Shown here piece by piece: positions 1 through 9,578 of a stretch of 64,000 nt of DNA. The first letter of the stretch is position 1. Every line of letters begins with the position of its first letter. The stretch is taken from the NCBI RefSeq assembly GCF_014196295.1, contig NZ_JACIDK010000001.1, positions 662,785 to 726,784 of the forward strand. The letters are read 5' to 3'. Both the position numbers and the translations under genes were made by a program. Below the pieces are notes generated by a model. That model was given only the letters and a program-made list of their open reading frames with translations, did no database searches and had not been told where the DNA came from. Source of the DNA: Phenylobacterium haematophilum (GTDB taxonomy: Bacteria; Pseudomonadota; Alphaproteobacteria; Caulobacterales; Caulobacteraceae).

Positions 1-990
1 TTCAAGGAGCGGCCGTGGGCAAGCGATCCGGCCTGGATGGCGGCCCATCGCGTCTCGCCCTACGACGGCTCGGCCGGCTTCCTCAACAAGTGGGAGCACG
101 CCTTCCTGCAGTGGGCCGAGCGCGAAGGCTACGTCTTCGACGTCTTCACCGACTATGACCTCGAGGCGGAGCCGGACGTCCTGAAGGACTACGCCTCGGC
201 GTTCTTCGTGGGCCACAGCGAATACTGGTCGGGCGGCCAGCGGGCGCAGGTCGAGCGCTTCGTGGACGCCGGCGGCAAGGTCGGGATCCTGTCGGGCAAT
301 ACCTGCTTCTGGAAAGTCCGCTGGGAGAACGACGGCAAGACCCTGATCTGCCACAAGTGGCGCGGCTTCGAGGCCGAGGACGTCCCGGCCAGGGACGCGA
401 CGCACCTGTGGTCGCACGCCGCCTTCGAGCAGCCGGAAGCGGCGCTGACCGGCCTCAGCTTCGTGTTCGCCGGCTATCACCGCCTGGGCATGTGCGTCTC
501 GCGCGGGCAGGGCGGCTTCACCATCTACGACGACAAGCACTGGGCCCTGGAAGGCTCGGACCTGTTCTACGGCGACATCCTTGGCGGCGACCTGCCGCTG
601 ATCGGCTACGAGAGCGACGGCTGCAAGTTCGAGTTCGGTCAGGACGGCCTGCCCAAGGCGATCCCCAGCGTCGGCGTCCCGGCCAACTTGGAGATCATCG
701 GCATCGCGCCGTGCGCCTTCGGCGAGGAGGCCGGTCGCGGCTACAACCCGATCATCCCCCCGGAGAAGCTGGACGTGATCGCCAACGTGGTGTTCGGCGA
801 CACGAGCGCGGAGGCTCAGGCCGCCGTCCTGCGCGGCCACGCTGTGCTCGCCAGCTTCAAGCGCGGCGAGGGCGAAGTGTTCAATACCGGCACCACGGAG
901 TGGGCCCACGGCCTGAAGGCCCAGGACCCGTTCGTCGCGACCATCACCCACAACGTTCTGCGACGCTTCGGCGTGACCCGGACGGCTTAG
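1..990 (+). CDS. N,N-dimethylformamidase beta-subunit-like protein, C-terminal part (5' truncated)
   Basis: The reading frame is open from the first base of the window, so the true start lies upstream; the internal ATG at 37 is not the start. The visible 329 residues resemble the C-terminal domain of the N,N-dimethylformamidase large subunit, which has a glutamine-amidotransferase-like fold. Recognisable segments are GHSEYWSGGQR, GGKVGILSGNTCFWKVRW and, near the end, FNTGTTEWAHGL. In this family the domain belongs to a large iron-dependent amidohydrolase, but many relatives have no tested substrate. The stop overlaps the stop of the convergent monooxygenase by 4 bp. The family call is fair; the substrate is unknown. 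Confidence 0.7.
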   Translation, partial: FKERPWASDPAWMAAHRVSPYDGSAGFLNKWEHAFLQWAEREGYVFDVFTDYDLEAEPDVLKDYASAFFVGHSEYWSGGQRAQVERFVDAGGKVGILSGNTCFWKVRWENDGKTLICHKWRGFEAEDVPARDATHLWSHAAFEQPEAALTGLSFVFAGYHRLGMCVSRGQGGFTIYDDKHWALEGSDLFYGDILGGDLPLIGYESDGCKFEFGQDGLPKAIPSVGVPANLEIIGIAPCAFGEEAGRGYNPIIPPEKLDVIANVVFGDTSAEAQAAVLRGHAVLASFKRGEGEVFNTGTTEWAHGLKAQDPFVATITHNVLRRFGVTRTA

Positions 991-2348
991 GCGGAGACCT
1001 CGGCTCGGGCGGGGATCGGCGGCGCATAACCGGCGGCCTTAGCCCGGGCCTCGCCGCGGACGATTTCCTTCAACAGGTCGGCGACGTAGACGCCGAAGTC
1101 GACCTGGATGGTGTGGCGCTTGGACCGGTAGTACTGACCCAGATGCGCCTCCTCGTCGCGCGCGGTCGTCTCGGTCATCTCGGCCGACGAGGGCGGCAGG
1201 TAGCGACCGCTCAGATAGGCCGCCGCCAGCTTGGCCTGCTGTTCGGCGAAGTTGACGAGGGTCGGCAGCGGCTGGGCCAAACCCATGTAGAAGAGGTTCG
1301 GCACGGCCGGGTTCATCATCCGCTTGAACAGCGGCAGCCGATGGTCGGCGTCCGGGACCAGAGCCGGATCGTCGAAGAACGGAAAGCGCATGTCGTAGCC
1401 GGTGGCGAAGATGATGGCGTCGACGTCCTCGACGCTGCCGTCGGCGAAGCGGACCTGGTCGCCCTCCAATCGCTCGATCGCCGGCTTGAACTTCACGTCG
1501 CCGCAGCCGGCCCGGGTCAGGAACTCGCCTGAGACAGACGGATGCGCCTCCAGCGGCTCGTGGTCGGGCTTGGGCAGGCCGTAATCCTCCATCTTGCCGA
1601 TCGACTTCTTGATGGCGGCGCGGGCCAGGGACAGCCCGAGCTTGCGCGGCATCCAGGACGGCATGGCCGATTTGTCGGCAGGGCGGCCGTTCATGTACTT
1701 GGGCAGCACCCAGACGCCGCGGCGGGCCGAGACCCAGAGGTTCTTGGCGATCGGCCGCTGGGAGAGTTCGGAGGCGATATCCATCGCCGAATTGCCCATC
1801 CCGACCACGACGATGTTCTTGCCGCGCATGTCGACAGGATCGAACGGGTCGCGATAGGCATGACTATGGAACGCCGCGCCGTTGAACTCGCCCTCATAGT
1901 CGGGGACGCGTGGGCTCCAATGGTGGCCGTTGCAGACGAACAATACATCGTAGAGCCGGGTCTCGCCGGTCGAGAGGCTGACCTCCCAGAGGCCGTCGTC
2001 CCTGCGCCGCGCCTTCTCGACCGCGGTGTTGAACGTGATGGTCTGACGCAGGCCGAAGTGGTCGACATAGTTCTTGAAGTACTGGAAGAGCTGGGCGTGG
2101 TGCGGGAAGTCGGGCCAGTCGGCCGGCACAGGATAATCCTCGAACGCCAGGCGCCACTTCGAGGTGTCGATGTGCAGGCTCTCGTAGCAGGCCGAAAGAC
2201 CGTTCGGGTTGCGATAGTACCAATTGCCGCCGATGTCGTCGGAGAGTTCGAAGCAGTCGTAAGGGATGCCGTGATCCTTGAGGCGCTTGGCGGTCGTGAA
2301 CCCCGAGCAGCCTGCGCCGATGATGCAGGCTTTTGGCGGCTGAGCCAC
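987..2348 (-). CDS. Flavin-containing monooxygenase (FAD/NADPH)
   Basis: This 453-residue protein has the FMO layout. An N-terminal FAD-binding Rossmann motif (GAGCSGFTTAKRLK, about residues 12-25) is followed by a central NADPH-binding motif (VVVGMGNSAMDIA, about 180) and the late FATGYD motif (about 315) typical of FMO and Baeyer-Villiger-type enzymes. It should oxygenate a soft nucleophile or ketone using NADPH and O2. The start is probably GTG at 2348, preceded by GGGAGAG. It converges on the dimethylformamidase-like gene, whose substrate could be related, but that link is only suggested by position. Confidence 0.85.
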   Translation of the reverse strand: MAQPPKACIIGAGCSGFTTAKRLKDHGIPYDCFELSDDIGGNWYYRNPNGLSACYESLHIDTSKWRLAFEDYPVPADWPDFPHHAQLFQYFKNYVDHFGLRQTITFNTAVEKARRRDDGLWEVSLSTGETRLYDVLFVCNGHHWSPRVPDYEGEFNGAAFHSHAYRDPFDPVDMRGKNIVVVGMGNSAMDIASELSQRPIAKNLWVSARRGVWVLPKYMNGRPADKSAMPSWMPRKLGLSLARAAIKKSIGKMEDYGLPKPDHEPLEAHPSVSGEFLTRAGCGDVKFKPAIERLEGDQVRFADGSVEDVDAIIFATGYDMRFPFFDDPALVPDADHRLPLFKRMMNPAVPNLFYMGLAQPLPTLVNFAEQQAKLAAAYLSGRYLPPSSAEMTETTARDEEAHLGQYYRSKRHTIQVDFGVYVADLLKEIVRGEARAKAAGYAPPIPARAEVSA

Positions 2349-2503
2349 GGTTCTCTCCCTCGAATGACATTGTTTGAATGAAGGCTAGCGCCGGACGGTC
2401 GGCGGCGCCTAGATTCACGTGGGGGAACCCGACGCGGCGGCGGCCATTAGCCCTCTACGGGGCGATAGTCCGCAGTAGGGTCAGTCGGGCTATGGGGGAA
2501 GAA

Positions 2504-4072
2504 ATGAAGCAGTCCGTCGAGACGCCGCCAGCGGCGGACGACCGCATATACGAGCGGCTGATCCAGTCGGTCGTCGACTATGCGATCTACATGCTCGACT
2601 TGGAAGGTCGCGTCATCAGCTGGAACGCCGGGGCGGAGAAGATCAAGGGCTATGCGGCCGCCGAGATCATCGGCGACAACTTTGCGCGGTTCTACACGCC
2701 CGAGGAGCGCGACGCGGGCGCGCCGCAGAACGCGCTGCGGCTCGCCGCCGCCGAAGGCCGCTTCGCAGCCGAGGGCTGGCGACTGCGCAAGGACGGCACC
2801 CGTTTCTGGGCGATGGTGGTCATCGATCCGGTTCGCGCCGACGGCGAACTGATCGGCTTCGCCAAGATCACCCGCGACATGACCGAACTGCGGGAGGCTC
2901 AACTGGAGCTGGAGCGCTCGCGACAGGCGCTGTTCCAAGCCCAGAAGATGGAGGCGGTCGGCCAGTTGACCGGCGGCCTGGCGCACGATTTCAACAACCT
3001 GCTGACCGGCGTGACCGGCAGTCTCGACCTCATGCGCCGGCGTCTCGACCAGGGCCGGATCAGCGAGCTGGACCGGTATATCACCGCCGCGCAGGGCGCG
3101 ACCTCGCGGGCTGCGGCGCTGACCCACCGGCTGCTGGCCTTCTCGCGCCGCCAAACCCTCGAGCCGAAGGCGGTCGACGCCAACAAGCTGGTCGCCGAGA
3201 TGGAAGAGCTGGTCCGCCGCACTGTCGGCCCGAGCATCCTCGTGCAGACCGATCTCAGCGACGAACTCTGGACCTGCTTTTGGGACCCAAATCAACTTGA
3301 GAACGCGATCCTCAACCTCTGCATCAACGGCCGCGATGCGATGGGGGACGGCGGCCGGCTGATCGTCGAAACCGCCAACGCCGTGATCGACGCCGACGCG
3401 GCCGCCCAGCGCGACATGCCGCCCGGCGAGTATGTCGCGGTGGCGGTCAGCGATACCGGTCGCGGGATCAGCCCCGAGCTGCTGCCGCGGGTGCTCGAGC
3501 CGTTTTTCACCACCAAGGCGGCGGGGAAGGGGACGGGACTTGGCCTGTCGATGATCTACGGCTTCGCCAAGCAGTCCGGCGGTCAGATCCGCATCTACTC
3601 TGAAATCGGGGAGGGGACGACCGTCCGCCTTTACCTGCCGCGTCACCGAGGCGATGCGCAAGCCGAACAGCCCAAGGAGCAACCGGCCAAGCCCCCGGCG
3701 GGGCGCGGCGAGACGGTGCTGATCGTCGATGACGAGCCGACCATCCGGATGCTGGTCAGCGACACGCTGGCCGACCTCGGCTACCAGGCCATCGAGGCGG
3801 CCGACGCGCCGACCGGGCTGAAGCTGCTGGAATCGGACGTCGCCATCGACCTGCTGATCACCGACGTCGGGCTGCCCGGGGGGATGAACGGCAAGCAGAT
3901 GGCCGACGTCGCCCGCCGGCGCCGCCCGGACCTCAAGGTGCTGTTCATCACGGGCTACACCGAGAACGCGGCGATCTCCAACGGGCGGCTGGAGCGCGGC
4001 ATGCATGTGCTGAGCAAGCCGTTCCCGATGGAGAAGCTGGCCACCCGCATCCGGGCGATCATTGAAGGCTAG
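2504..4072 (+). CDS. PAS-domain hybrid sensor histidine kinase/response regulator
   Basis: The protein has about 522 residues. A PAS domain (about residues 15-125) carries NAGAEKIKGY and GFAKITRDMTELREAQ. A dimerisation/phosphoacceptor segment follows with GGLAHDFNNLL (the His is the likely phosphorylation site), then a HATPase domain with N-box LNLCINGRDAM and G-box GTGLGLSMIYG. A C-terminal receiver domain begins VLIVDDEPTIRML and has its acceptor Asp in LLITDVGLPGG. No membrane segment is visible, so it should be cytoplasmic. The ATG at 2504 is preferred because GGGGGAAG lies just upstream; ATGs at 2492 and 2378 are alternatives. It sits alone with no partner regulator. Confidence 0.88.
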   Translation: MKQSVETPPAADDRIYERLIQSVVDYAIYMLDLEGRVISWNAGAEKIKGYAAAEIIGDNFARFYTPEERDAGAPQNALRLAAAEGRFAAEGWRLRKDGTRFWAMVVIDPVRADGELIGFAKITRDMTELREAQLELERSRQALFQAQKMEAVGQLTGGLAHDFNNLLTGVTGSLDLMRRRLDQGRISELDRYITAAQGATSRAAALTHRLLAFSRRQTLEPKAVDANKLVAEMEELVRRTVGPSILVQTDLSDELWTCFWDPNQLENAILNLCINGRDAMGDGGRLIVETANAVIDADAAAQRDMPPGEYVAVAVSDTGRGISPELLPRVLEPFFTTKAAGKGTGLGLSMIYGFAKQSGGQIRIYSEIGEGTTVRLYLPRHRGDAQAEQPKEQPAKPPAGRGETVLIVDDEPTIRMLVSDTLADLGYQAIEAADAPTGLKLLESDVAIDLLITDVGLPGGMNGKQMADVARRRRPDLKVLFITGYTENAAISNGRLERGMHVLSKPFPMEKLATRIRAIIEG

Positions 4073-5196
4073 AGCCTGGGCAGGCCGTCCATGATCGCCG
4101 TCAGCGCCAACGCGGTCTCACGCTCCATGGCGCTGTGGCCGGCGTTGGTCATCACGAACGTCGCCGGCGGCGCGCCGAGCTCTGCGAGGGCGGCGGCGAG
4201 GCGCGAGGCTTGCGGCAGCGGACAGACCTGGTCGAACCTGCCATGGACGATGTGGGTGGGCACGCCCGCGATCGCTGCGGCGTTGCGGATGATGTAATCC
4301 GGCTCCAGGAACAGCTGGTTCGCGAAGAAGTGGGCCTCGATCTGCGCAAAGCAGAGCGTGAAGTCGGCCTCACCGAACTTCCCCGAGTCCGCGTTGTCCG
4401 GGATCATGTTCGAGATCGTGCCTTCCCAGACCGACCAGGCCAGCGCCGCCTGCAACTGGCGCTCGCGTTCGGCGTCGCTCGCCGGGGTCATATCGAAGAT
4501 CGCCTTGTAGGCGCCCATCATGTCGGCGCGATCAGCCGGAGGGATGATCTCGACGAAGGCCTTCCACTCATCCGGATAGGTCACGTAGGAGCCGGGCTCA
4601 GAGAGCTCGAACGGCGTCTTCTCGAACACCGCCGCGTTGCCCTGGTACATGTAGAGCAGGTCCTCTCGCGTCCCGAGAAAGATCCCCCGCAGGATCAGCG
4701 ACGCGACGTTCTGCGGATGGCGGATGGCGTAGACCATCGCCAGGGTGCTGCCCCAGCTGCCGCCGAACACGTGCATTTTCCCGCTGATCGACAGCGCCTC
4801 GCGCAGCGCGTTGATGTCGTCGACCAGGTGATCGGTCGTATTCTCGGCCAGAGCGATCTTCGGACCGGCCGAGGCGACGGTCGGCTCGCTTTTCCCGCAG
4901 CCACGCTGGTCGAACAGGATCACCCGGTAGCGCGCCGGATCGAAGAACCGCGACATGACCGGCGCGCAGGCGCCGCCAGGCCCGCCGTGCAGGAACATCA
5001 CCGGTTCGCCGTCCGGGTTTCCGTATTCTTCCCAATAGAGCTTGTGGCCAGGCGAGACGGCCAGCAGGCCCGAGCGATTGGCCTGCGCCTGCGGATAGGA
5101 CCATTCGTCGGTGATCTTGCTGGTCGCCTGCAGTTTCGAGAAGTCCACGGGGGTGCTCCGGATCCGTCGCTTTCGATGCGCCTTGGACCCGCACAT
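4069..5196 (-). CDS. pip: Proline iminopeptidase (alpha/beta hydrolase, S33)
   Basis: The enzyme removes N-terminal proline from peptides. The alpha/beta hydrolase signature HGGPGG (oxyanion region) is followed by FDQRGCGKSEP and the nucleophile elbow GGSWGS, with a late HGRFDQVCP (Asp) and NAGHSAM (His) to complete the triad. This is the usual prolyl aminopeptidase arrangement. The N-terminal 20 or so residues are less typical, and a GTG at about 5148 is a possible alternative start; neither has a convincing ribosome-binding site. Its stop overlaps the stop of the convergent histidine kinase. Confidence 0.88.
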   Translation of the reverse strand: MCGSKAHRKRRIRSTPVDFSKLQATSKITDEWSYPQAQANRSGLLAVSPGHKLYWEEYGNPDGEPVMFLHGGPGGACAPVMSRFFDPARYRVILFDQRGCGKSEPTVASAGPKIALAENTTDHLVDDINALREALSISGKMHVFGGSWGSTLAMVYAIRHPQNVASLILRGIFLGTREDLLYMYQGNAAVFEKTPFELSEPGSYVTYPDEWKAFVEIIPPADRADMMGAYKAIFDMTPASDAERERQLQAALAWSVWEGTISNMIPDNADSGKFGEADFTLCFAQIEAHFFANQLFLEPDYIIRNAAAIAGVPTHIVHGRFDQVCPLPQASRLAAALAELGAPPATFVMTNAGHSAMERETALALTAIMDGLPRL

Positions 5197-5509
5197 GCCC
5201 TGAGGTCAACCCGTCCGTGCGGAAGCTCGGCCGGGTGGTCCGCGGCGCTGGGGTCGTGGATGCGAGTGTCCGCGCGGGGGCTGCTGAACGTCGGAGCAGG
5301 AGGACACGCATCGCTCAACAAGAACATCGCCTAAGGAATATTATCGGCAATTAATAGCTCCGGTCTGTTGGCCCGGGACGCTACATCCTTAGGCCGACGC
5401 TGACGGATTCGCCCCAGAGCGAGAAGCCGACTTGATCGACAGGCCGGTGCGCGGTGTCTTGGCGGTTCTGGCCAGAATCTCCTGGCCCAGGCGCAGACGG
5501 AAGCCGGGT
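5197..5509. other. Intergenic region between divergent pip and the acetyltransferase gene
   Basis: About 310 bp between two divergent genes must hold both promoters. A short AT-rich stretch (about 5335-5355) stands out from the GC-rich surroundings. I see no convincing RNA gene, repeat or terminator. Open frames running through it on both strands have no protein-like features. Confidence 0.4.
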
Positions 5510-8155
5510 ATGACGACGCGAAACCTTGATGCGCTGTTCCATCCCAACGCCATCGCCGTGATCGGCGCCAGCAACGCCCCGGGCTCCGTCGGCCAGGTCC
5601 TGTCGCGCAATCTGCTGGAAAGCGGCTTCTCCGGCCCCGTGCTGCCGGTGTCGCTGAGCGCACGCGCGATCCGCTCTTCCATCGCCTATCTCAGCGTCGC
5701 CGAACTGCCGATGGTCCCGGACCTGGCCGTGATCGCCACGCCGGCGCCATCGGTTCCTGGCATGGTCGCCGAACTGGCCCGGGCCGGCTGCCGCGCGGCG
5801 ATCGTGATCAGCGCCGGCGTCGATGCGACGCTGCGCCAGCAGATGCTGGACGCCGCCAAACCGACCCTGATGCGGATCCTAGGGCCCAACTGCCTGGGAT
5901 TTATGTCGCCGCGCCAAGGCATTAACGCCAGTTTCGCACACCTGTCGCCGGCGCCTGGCGGCTTGGCGCTGGTCTCCCAGTCCGGCGCGGTGGCGGCCGC
6001 GGCCATTGACTGGGCCCACGCCCGCGGCGTCGGCTTTTCGCACGTCCTGACCATCGGCGACGCGGCCGACATCGATTTTGGGGATCTGCTCGACTATCTG
6101 GCCCTCGACTACGACACGCATGGCGTTCTGCTCTATGTCGAGAGCATCACTGATGCGCGCAAGTTCATGACCGCCGGCCGCATCGCCTCGCGCGCCAAGC
6201 CGGTCGTCGTGGTCAAGGCCGGCCGCAGCAAGGCCGGCGCTCAGGCCGCCTTCTCGCACACCGGCGCGCTGGCCGGCGCCGACCTCGTCTATGAAGCCGC
6301 CTTCCGTCGCGCCGGGATGCTCCGCGTCGGCGGTCTGCGCGAGCTCTTCGATGCGGTGTCGACCCTCGGCGCCGGCATGCGGGTCTACGGCGACCGCCTG
6401 GCGATCCTGACCAATGGCGGCGGGGCTGGCGTCATGGCCGCCGACGCGCTGGAAGCCCGCGACGGCCGGCTGGCCGAACTGTCGCCCGAGACCATGGAGA
6501 AGCTCGCCGTAACCGCGCCGAAATATTGGTCCGGCGCCAATCCCGTCGACATCCTGGGCGACACGCATGCCCCGGTTTATGCCCGGGCGCTGGAGATCAT
6601 GCTGGAGGACCGCAATGCCGACGCCGTGCTGGTGATGAACTGCCCGACGGCGGTCGAAGACAGCACCGCAGCGGCCGACGCCGTGGTCGAGGTGCTGAAG
6701 GCCAAGCGCTACCATCGCCCCGTGCTCAGCGCCTGGATGGGCCAGACCGCCGTCGCCGAGGGCCGACGCCGGCTGGCGGCCGCCGGCGTGCCGGCCCACG
6801 AGACCCCGGACGAAGCGGTCCGCGCCTTCATGCACCTGGTCGATCACCGCAAGAACCAGGAAGCCCTGATCCGCACCCCCGGCGCCACAGCCGCGCCCAA
6901 CGGCGCCACAGCACGCGCGGTGATCGCCAATGCCCGCGCCGATGGGCGCCTCACCCTCACCGACCCGGAGGCGCGCGAGGTGCTCAAGGCCTACGGCGTG
7001 CCAGCGCTGGAGGGCCGTGACGCGGCGACGCCTGAAGAGGCGGGCCGCATCGCCGAGGAGATCGGCGGTCCTGTGGCGCTGAAGATCCTGTCGCCGGACG
7101 TCAGCCACAAATCCGAGCTCGGCGGCGTCGTGCTCGGCCTCGAGGGCGCGCTGGAGACCCAGATCGAGGCCCAGGCGATGATGGCGCGGATCGCCAAGGC
7201 GCGGCCCCATGCGCGGATCGAAGGCCTGGTCGTCGAGCCGCTGGTGCATCGGCCCGAGGCGCGCGAGCTGCTGGTCGGGATCGCACAGGACAGCCTGTTC
7301 GGACCGATCGTGATGTTCGGCGCCGGCGGGATCAGCGTCGAGGTCACCGCCGACCACGTGATCGGCCTGCCGCCGCTCGACGACGTGCTGGCCCGCGACA
7401 TGGTCGGCCGCACGCGGGTTTCAAGGCTGCTGCAGGGCTTCCGCGACCACACCGCCGCAGACCTCGACGCCATCGCCGACGTCATCGTCCGGGTCTCGCA
7501 GATCGCCGCCGGCGAACCGGAAATCGCCGAACTCGACATCAACCCCCTGCTCGCCGACGCGTCCGGGGCCCTGGCCCTGGCGGCCCGGATCCGGCTGCGG
7601 GCGCCTGACGAGCCGTCGCGGAGGATGGCCATCCTCCCCTACCCCGACCGTCTGCAACGCCAAATCGAGGTTGGCGGCCAGCAGGTGACGCTGCGCGCGA
7701 TCCGCCCGCAGGACGGCCCGGCGATCGCCGCCATGGTCGAGGCCAGCAGCGCCGAGGACGTGCGCCTGCGCTTCCGGTCCGGCTTCCGGACCTTGCCCCC
7801 AGGCTGGCCCGAGCGCCTGTCGCAGATCGACTATGACCGTGAAATGGCGTTGGTCGTCGATGACGGCGAGAAGATCATCGGCGTCTCGCGCCTGGCCGGC
7901 GATCCCCAGGGCGAAACCGCCGAGTTCGCGCTGATGGTCCGCACCGACCAACAGCACAAGGGCCTGGGGCGGCTGCTGCTCGGCGAAATCCTCGACTACG
8001 CGGCGGCCAAGGGTCTGTCGGAGGTCTGGGGCGACGTCGCGCGTGAAAACACCGCGATGCTCACGACGGCCAAGTCCTTCGGCTTCGAGCGGCGTGCGGC
8101 CGAGGACTTCACGCGAGTGAAGATCGTGAAAACCCTGGCGAAGGACGCCGGCTAG
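5510..8155 (+). CDS. Two-domain acyl-CoA synthetase (NDP-forming)-like/GNAT protein acetyltransferase
   Basis: This 881-residue protein has the layout of Pat-type lysine acetyltransferases: a CoA-binding domain at the N-terminus (AIAVIGASNAPGSVGQ), succinyl-CoA ligase-like domains (GPNCLGFMSP, SQSGAVAAAA), an ATP-grasp domain from about residue 480 (VALKILSPDVSHKSELGG) and a C-terminal GNAT domain (about 720-880; QQHKGLGRLLLGEIL is the acetyl-CoA loop). Such proteins acetylate acetyl-CoA synthetases and other enzymes; in many the synthetase half is only a sensor. I could not confirm the catalytic His of the ligase half. The ATG at 5510 is chosen because the family begins just before the FHPNAIAVIG segment. 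Confidence 0.82.
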   Translation: MTTRNLDALFHPNAIAVIGASNAPGSVGQVLSRNLLESGFSGPVLPVSLSARAIRSSIAYLSVAELPMVPDLAVIATPAPSVPGMVAELARAGCRAAIVISAGVDATLRQQMLDAAKPTLMRILGPNCLGFMSPRQGINASFAHLSPAPGGLALVSQSGAVAAAAIDWAHARGVGFSHVLTIGDAADIDFGDLLDYLALDYDTHGVLLYVESITDARKFMTAGRIASRAKPVVVVKAGRSKAGAQAAFSHTGALAGADLVYEAAFRRAGMLRVGGLRELFDAVSTLGAGMRVYGDRLAILTNGGGAGVMAADALEARDGRLAELSPETMEKLAVTAPKYWSGANPVDILGDTHAPVYARALEIMLEDRNADAVLVMNCPTAVEDSTAAADAVVEVLKAKRYHRPVLSAWMGQTAVAEGRRRLAAAGVPAHETPDEAVRAFMHLVDHRKNQEALIRTPGATAAPNGATARAVIANARADGRLTLTDPEAREVLKAYGVPALEGRDAATPEEAGRIAEEIGGPVALKILSPDVSHKSELGGVVLGLEGALETQIEAQAMMARIAKARPHARIEGLVVEPLVHRPEARELLVGIAQDSLFGPIVMFGAGGISVEVTADHVIGLPPLDDVLARDMVGRTRVSRLLQGFRDHTAADLDAIADVIVRVSQIAAGEPEIAELDINPLLADASGALALAARIRLRAPDEPSRRMAILPYPDRLQRQIEVGGQQVTLRAIRPQDGPAIAAMVEASSAEDVRLRFRSGFRTLPPGWPERLSQIDYDREMALVVDDGEKIIGVSRLAGDPQGETAEFALMVRTDQQHKGLGRLLLGEILDYAAAKGLSEVWGDVARENTAMLTTAKSFGFERRAAEDFTRVKIVKTLAKDAG

Positions 8156-8757
8156 TCCGGCAGTCGCAGGTCGCCCGAGGCGATGCGAGCCAGGGTCTCG
8201 ACGAAGAACCCCGGCTCCATAGCCGCCACCCGCGCTTCAAGCGCCTCGGCCGTGTCGCCGGGCAGCACCGGCACGGTCCGCCGCTCGATCACCGGACCGT
8301 GGTCGTAGATCTCGTCGACCGCATGGATGGTGGCGCCGCTCTCGGTGACACCGGCGGCGATCACCGCCTCGTGGACGCGACGGCCGTACATCCCTTCCCC
8401 GCCGAAGGCCGGCAGCAAGCCTGGATGTATGTTCAGGATGCGGTTGCGATAGCGGCCCAGGGTCCGTGGTCCCAGGTGGCGGAGATAGCCCGACAGGATC
8501 ACCAGTTCGACGCCCGCCGCCTCCAGCGCCTCGCAGAGCGCTGCATCTGCGGCGGCAGGATCCGACTGGGTCGGGATCAAGAGGCTCGGTACGCCGCGCT
8601 CGGCAGCGAACTCCAGCGCCGCGGCCTTGCGGTTGTTGCTGACGACCAACCGAGGCTCGGCCGGCAAAGCTCCGGCGCGGGCGGCGTCCACGATGACGCG
8701 CATGCTAGTGCCGTTCTTAGACGCCAAAAAGCCAAGCTTAAGCGGCGAGGAAGTCAT
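8152..8757 (-). CDS. PurN-like phosphoribosylglycinamide formyltransferase
   Basis: PurN transfers a formyl group from 10-formyl-tetrahydrofolate to GAR in purine synthesis. The catalytic Asn and His are in NIHPGLLPAFGG and the Asp in AVDEIYDHGPVI, matching the known triad. The N-terminal glycine-rich phosphate loop, usually like GNGSN, is here SKNGTSM, so the GAR site differs and another formyl acceptor is possible. It overlaps the MBL hydrolase stop by 4 nt (ATGA) and is the last gene of the rlpA-tmk-holB-tatD operon, not beside purM. Its stop overlaps that of the convergent acetyltransferase. Confidence 0.72.
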   Translation of the reverse strand: MTSSPLKLGFLASKNGTSMRVIVDAARAGALPAEPRLVVSNNRKAAALEFAAERGVPSLLIPTQSDPAAADAALCEALEAAGVELVILSGYLRHLGPRTLGRYRNRILNIHPGLLPAFGGEGMYGRRVHEAVIAAGVTESGATIHAVDEIYDHGPVIERRTVPVLPGDTAEALEARVAAMEPGFFVETLARIASGDLRLPD

Positions 8758-9578
8758 GACAAATCGCCACTCAGTTCATGTTCGAAGCGCAGGCCGTCGA
8801 AAGCTGGCTCGACCCCCTGCGGCAGCTTCGCAGCCAGCTCGGCGTAGTCGAGGTCGATGTGCATGTTGGTCAGGATCGCCCGGCGCGGGCGCACCCGCGC
8901 GATCCATTCCAGCGCCAGGTCGACATGGGCGTGGGTCGGATGCGGCCGCCAGCGCAGCGCATCGAGGATCCAGACGTCCAGGCCGCTTAAGGCCTCGAAG
9001 GCCGCCTCGTCCAATCCGACCACATCGCTGGAATACGCCACGTTTCCAAAGCGATATCCGATAGACCTCACACCGCCATGGTCCTGATCGAAGGTCTTCA
9101 CCGGGATCGCGCCGGACGGGCCGTCGATCGCCCAGAGCTGGCCGTGGGGCGCCAGCGGGGTGATGTCGCCGATGGCCGGATAGCCGTTCTCGCCCTGGAA
9201 CACATAGCCGAACCGGCGCTGCATGCTGAGCGCGGTCGGCGGGTCCATGTAGCAGGGGATCCGCGCCCGCTGGCGGATGAAAAAGGCGCGGATGTCGTCG
9301 ATGCCGTGGGTCTGGTCGGCGTGATCGTGCGTCAGCAGCACCGCATCCAGCCGCTTGGCGCCCGCTTCCGACGTCTGCCAGACCAGATCGGGCGAGGTGT
9401 CGACGATAAGGGTGGTGTCGCTCTCGCGCCCCTGCCCCAGCCGCCGCACCAAGAGCGAGCAGCGGCGACGACGGTTCTTCGGCTCAGCTGGATCGCACGC
9501 GCCCCAGTCGCCGTCCGCCCGCGGCACTCCGCCGGACGATCCGCAGCCCAGGATCGTGAACTCCAGCCGCCCGCTCAT
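8754..9578 (-). CDS. MBL-fold metal-dependent hydrolase (PhnP-like)
   Basis: The 274-residue protein opens with FTILGCGSSGGVPR and carries the metal motif THDHADQTHGID (HxHxDH), with a later YSSDVVGLDE and TNMHIDLDY. This pattern is seen in PhnP-type cyclic phosphodiesterases and their relatives. It is regularly found directly after tatD in proteobacteria, as here, where the ATG overlaps the tatD stop by 4 nt. A phosphodiesterase role is inferred from the family; no phosphonate genes are nearby. Confidence 0.82.
   Translation of the reverse strand: MSGRLEFTILGCGSSGGVPRADGDWGACDPAEPKNRRRRCSLLVRRLGQGRESDTTLIVDTSPDLVWQTSEAGAKRLDAVLLTHDHADQTHGIDDIRAFFIRQRARIPCYMDPPTALSMQRRFGYVFQGENGYPAIGDITPLAPHGQLWAIDGPSGAIPVKTFDQDHGGVRSIGYRFGNVAYSSDVVGLDEAAFEALSGLDVWILDALRWRPHPTHAHVDLALEWIARVRPRRAILTNMHIDLDYAELAAKLPQGVEPAFDGLRFEHELSGDLS

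Noticed and set aside
2447-4006. Long open frame antisense to the histidine kinase
   Set aside because: It is a by-product of high GC codon use in the kinase gene; it shows no domain and is rich in Arg, Asp and Gly without pattern. The same applies to the long antisense frames at 5879-7357 and 51414-52961.
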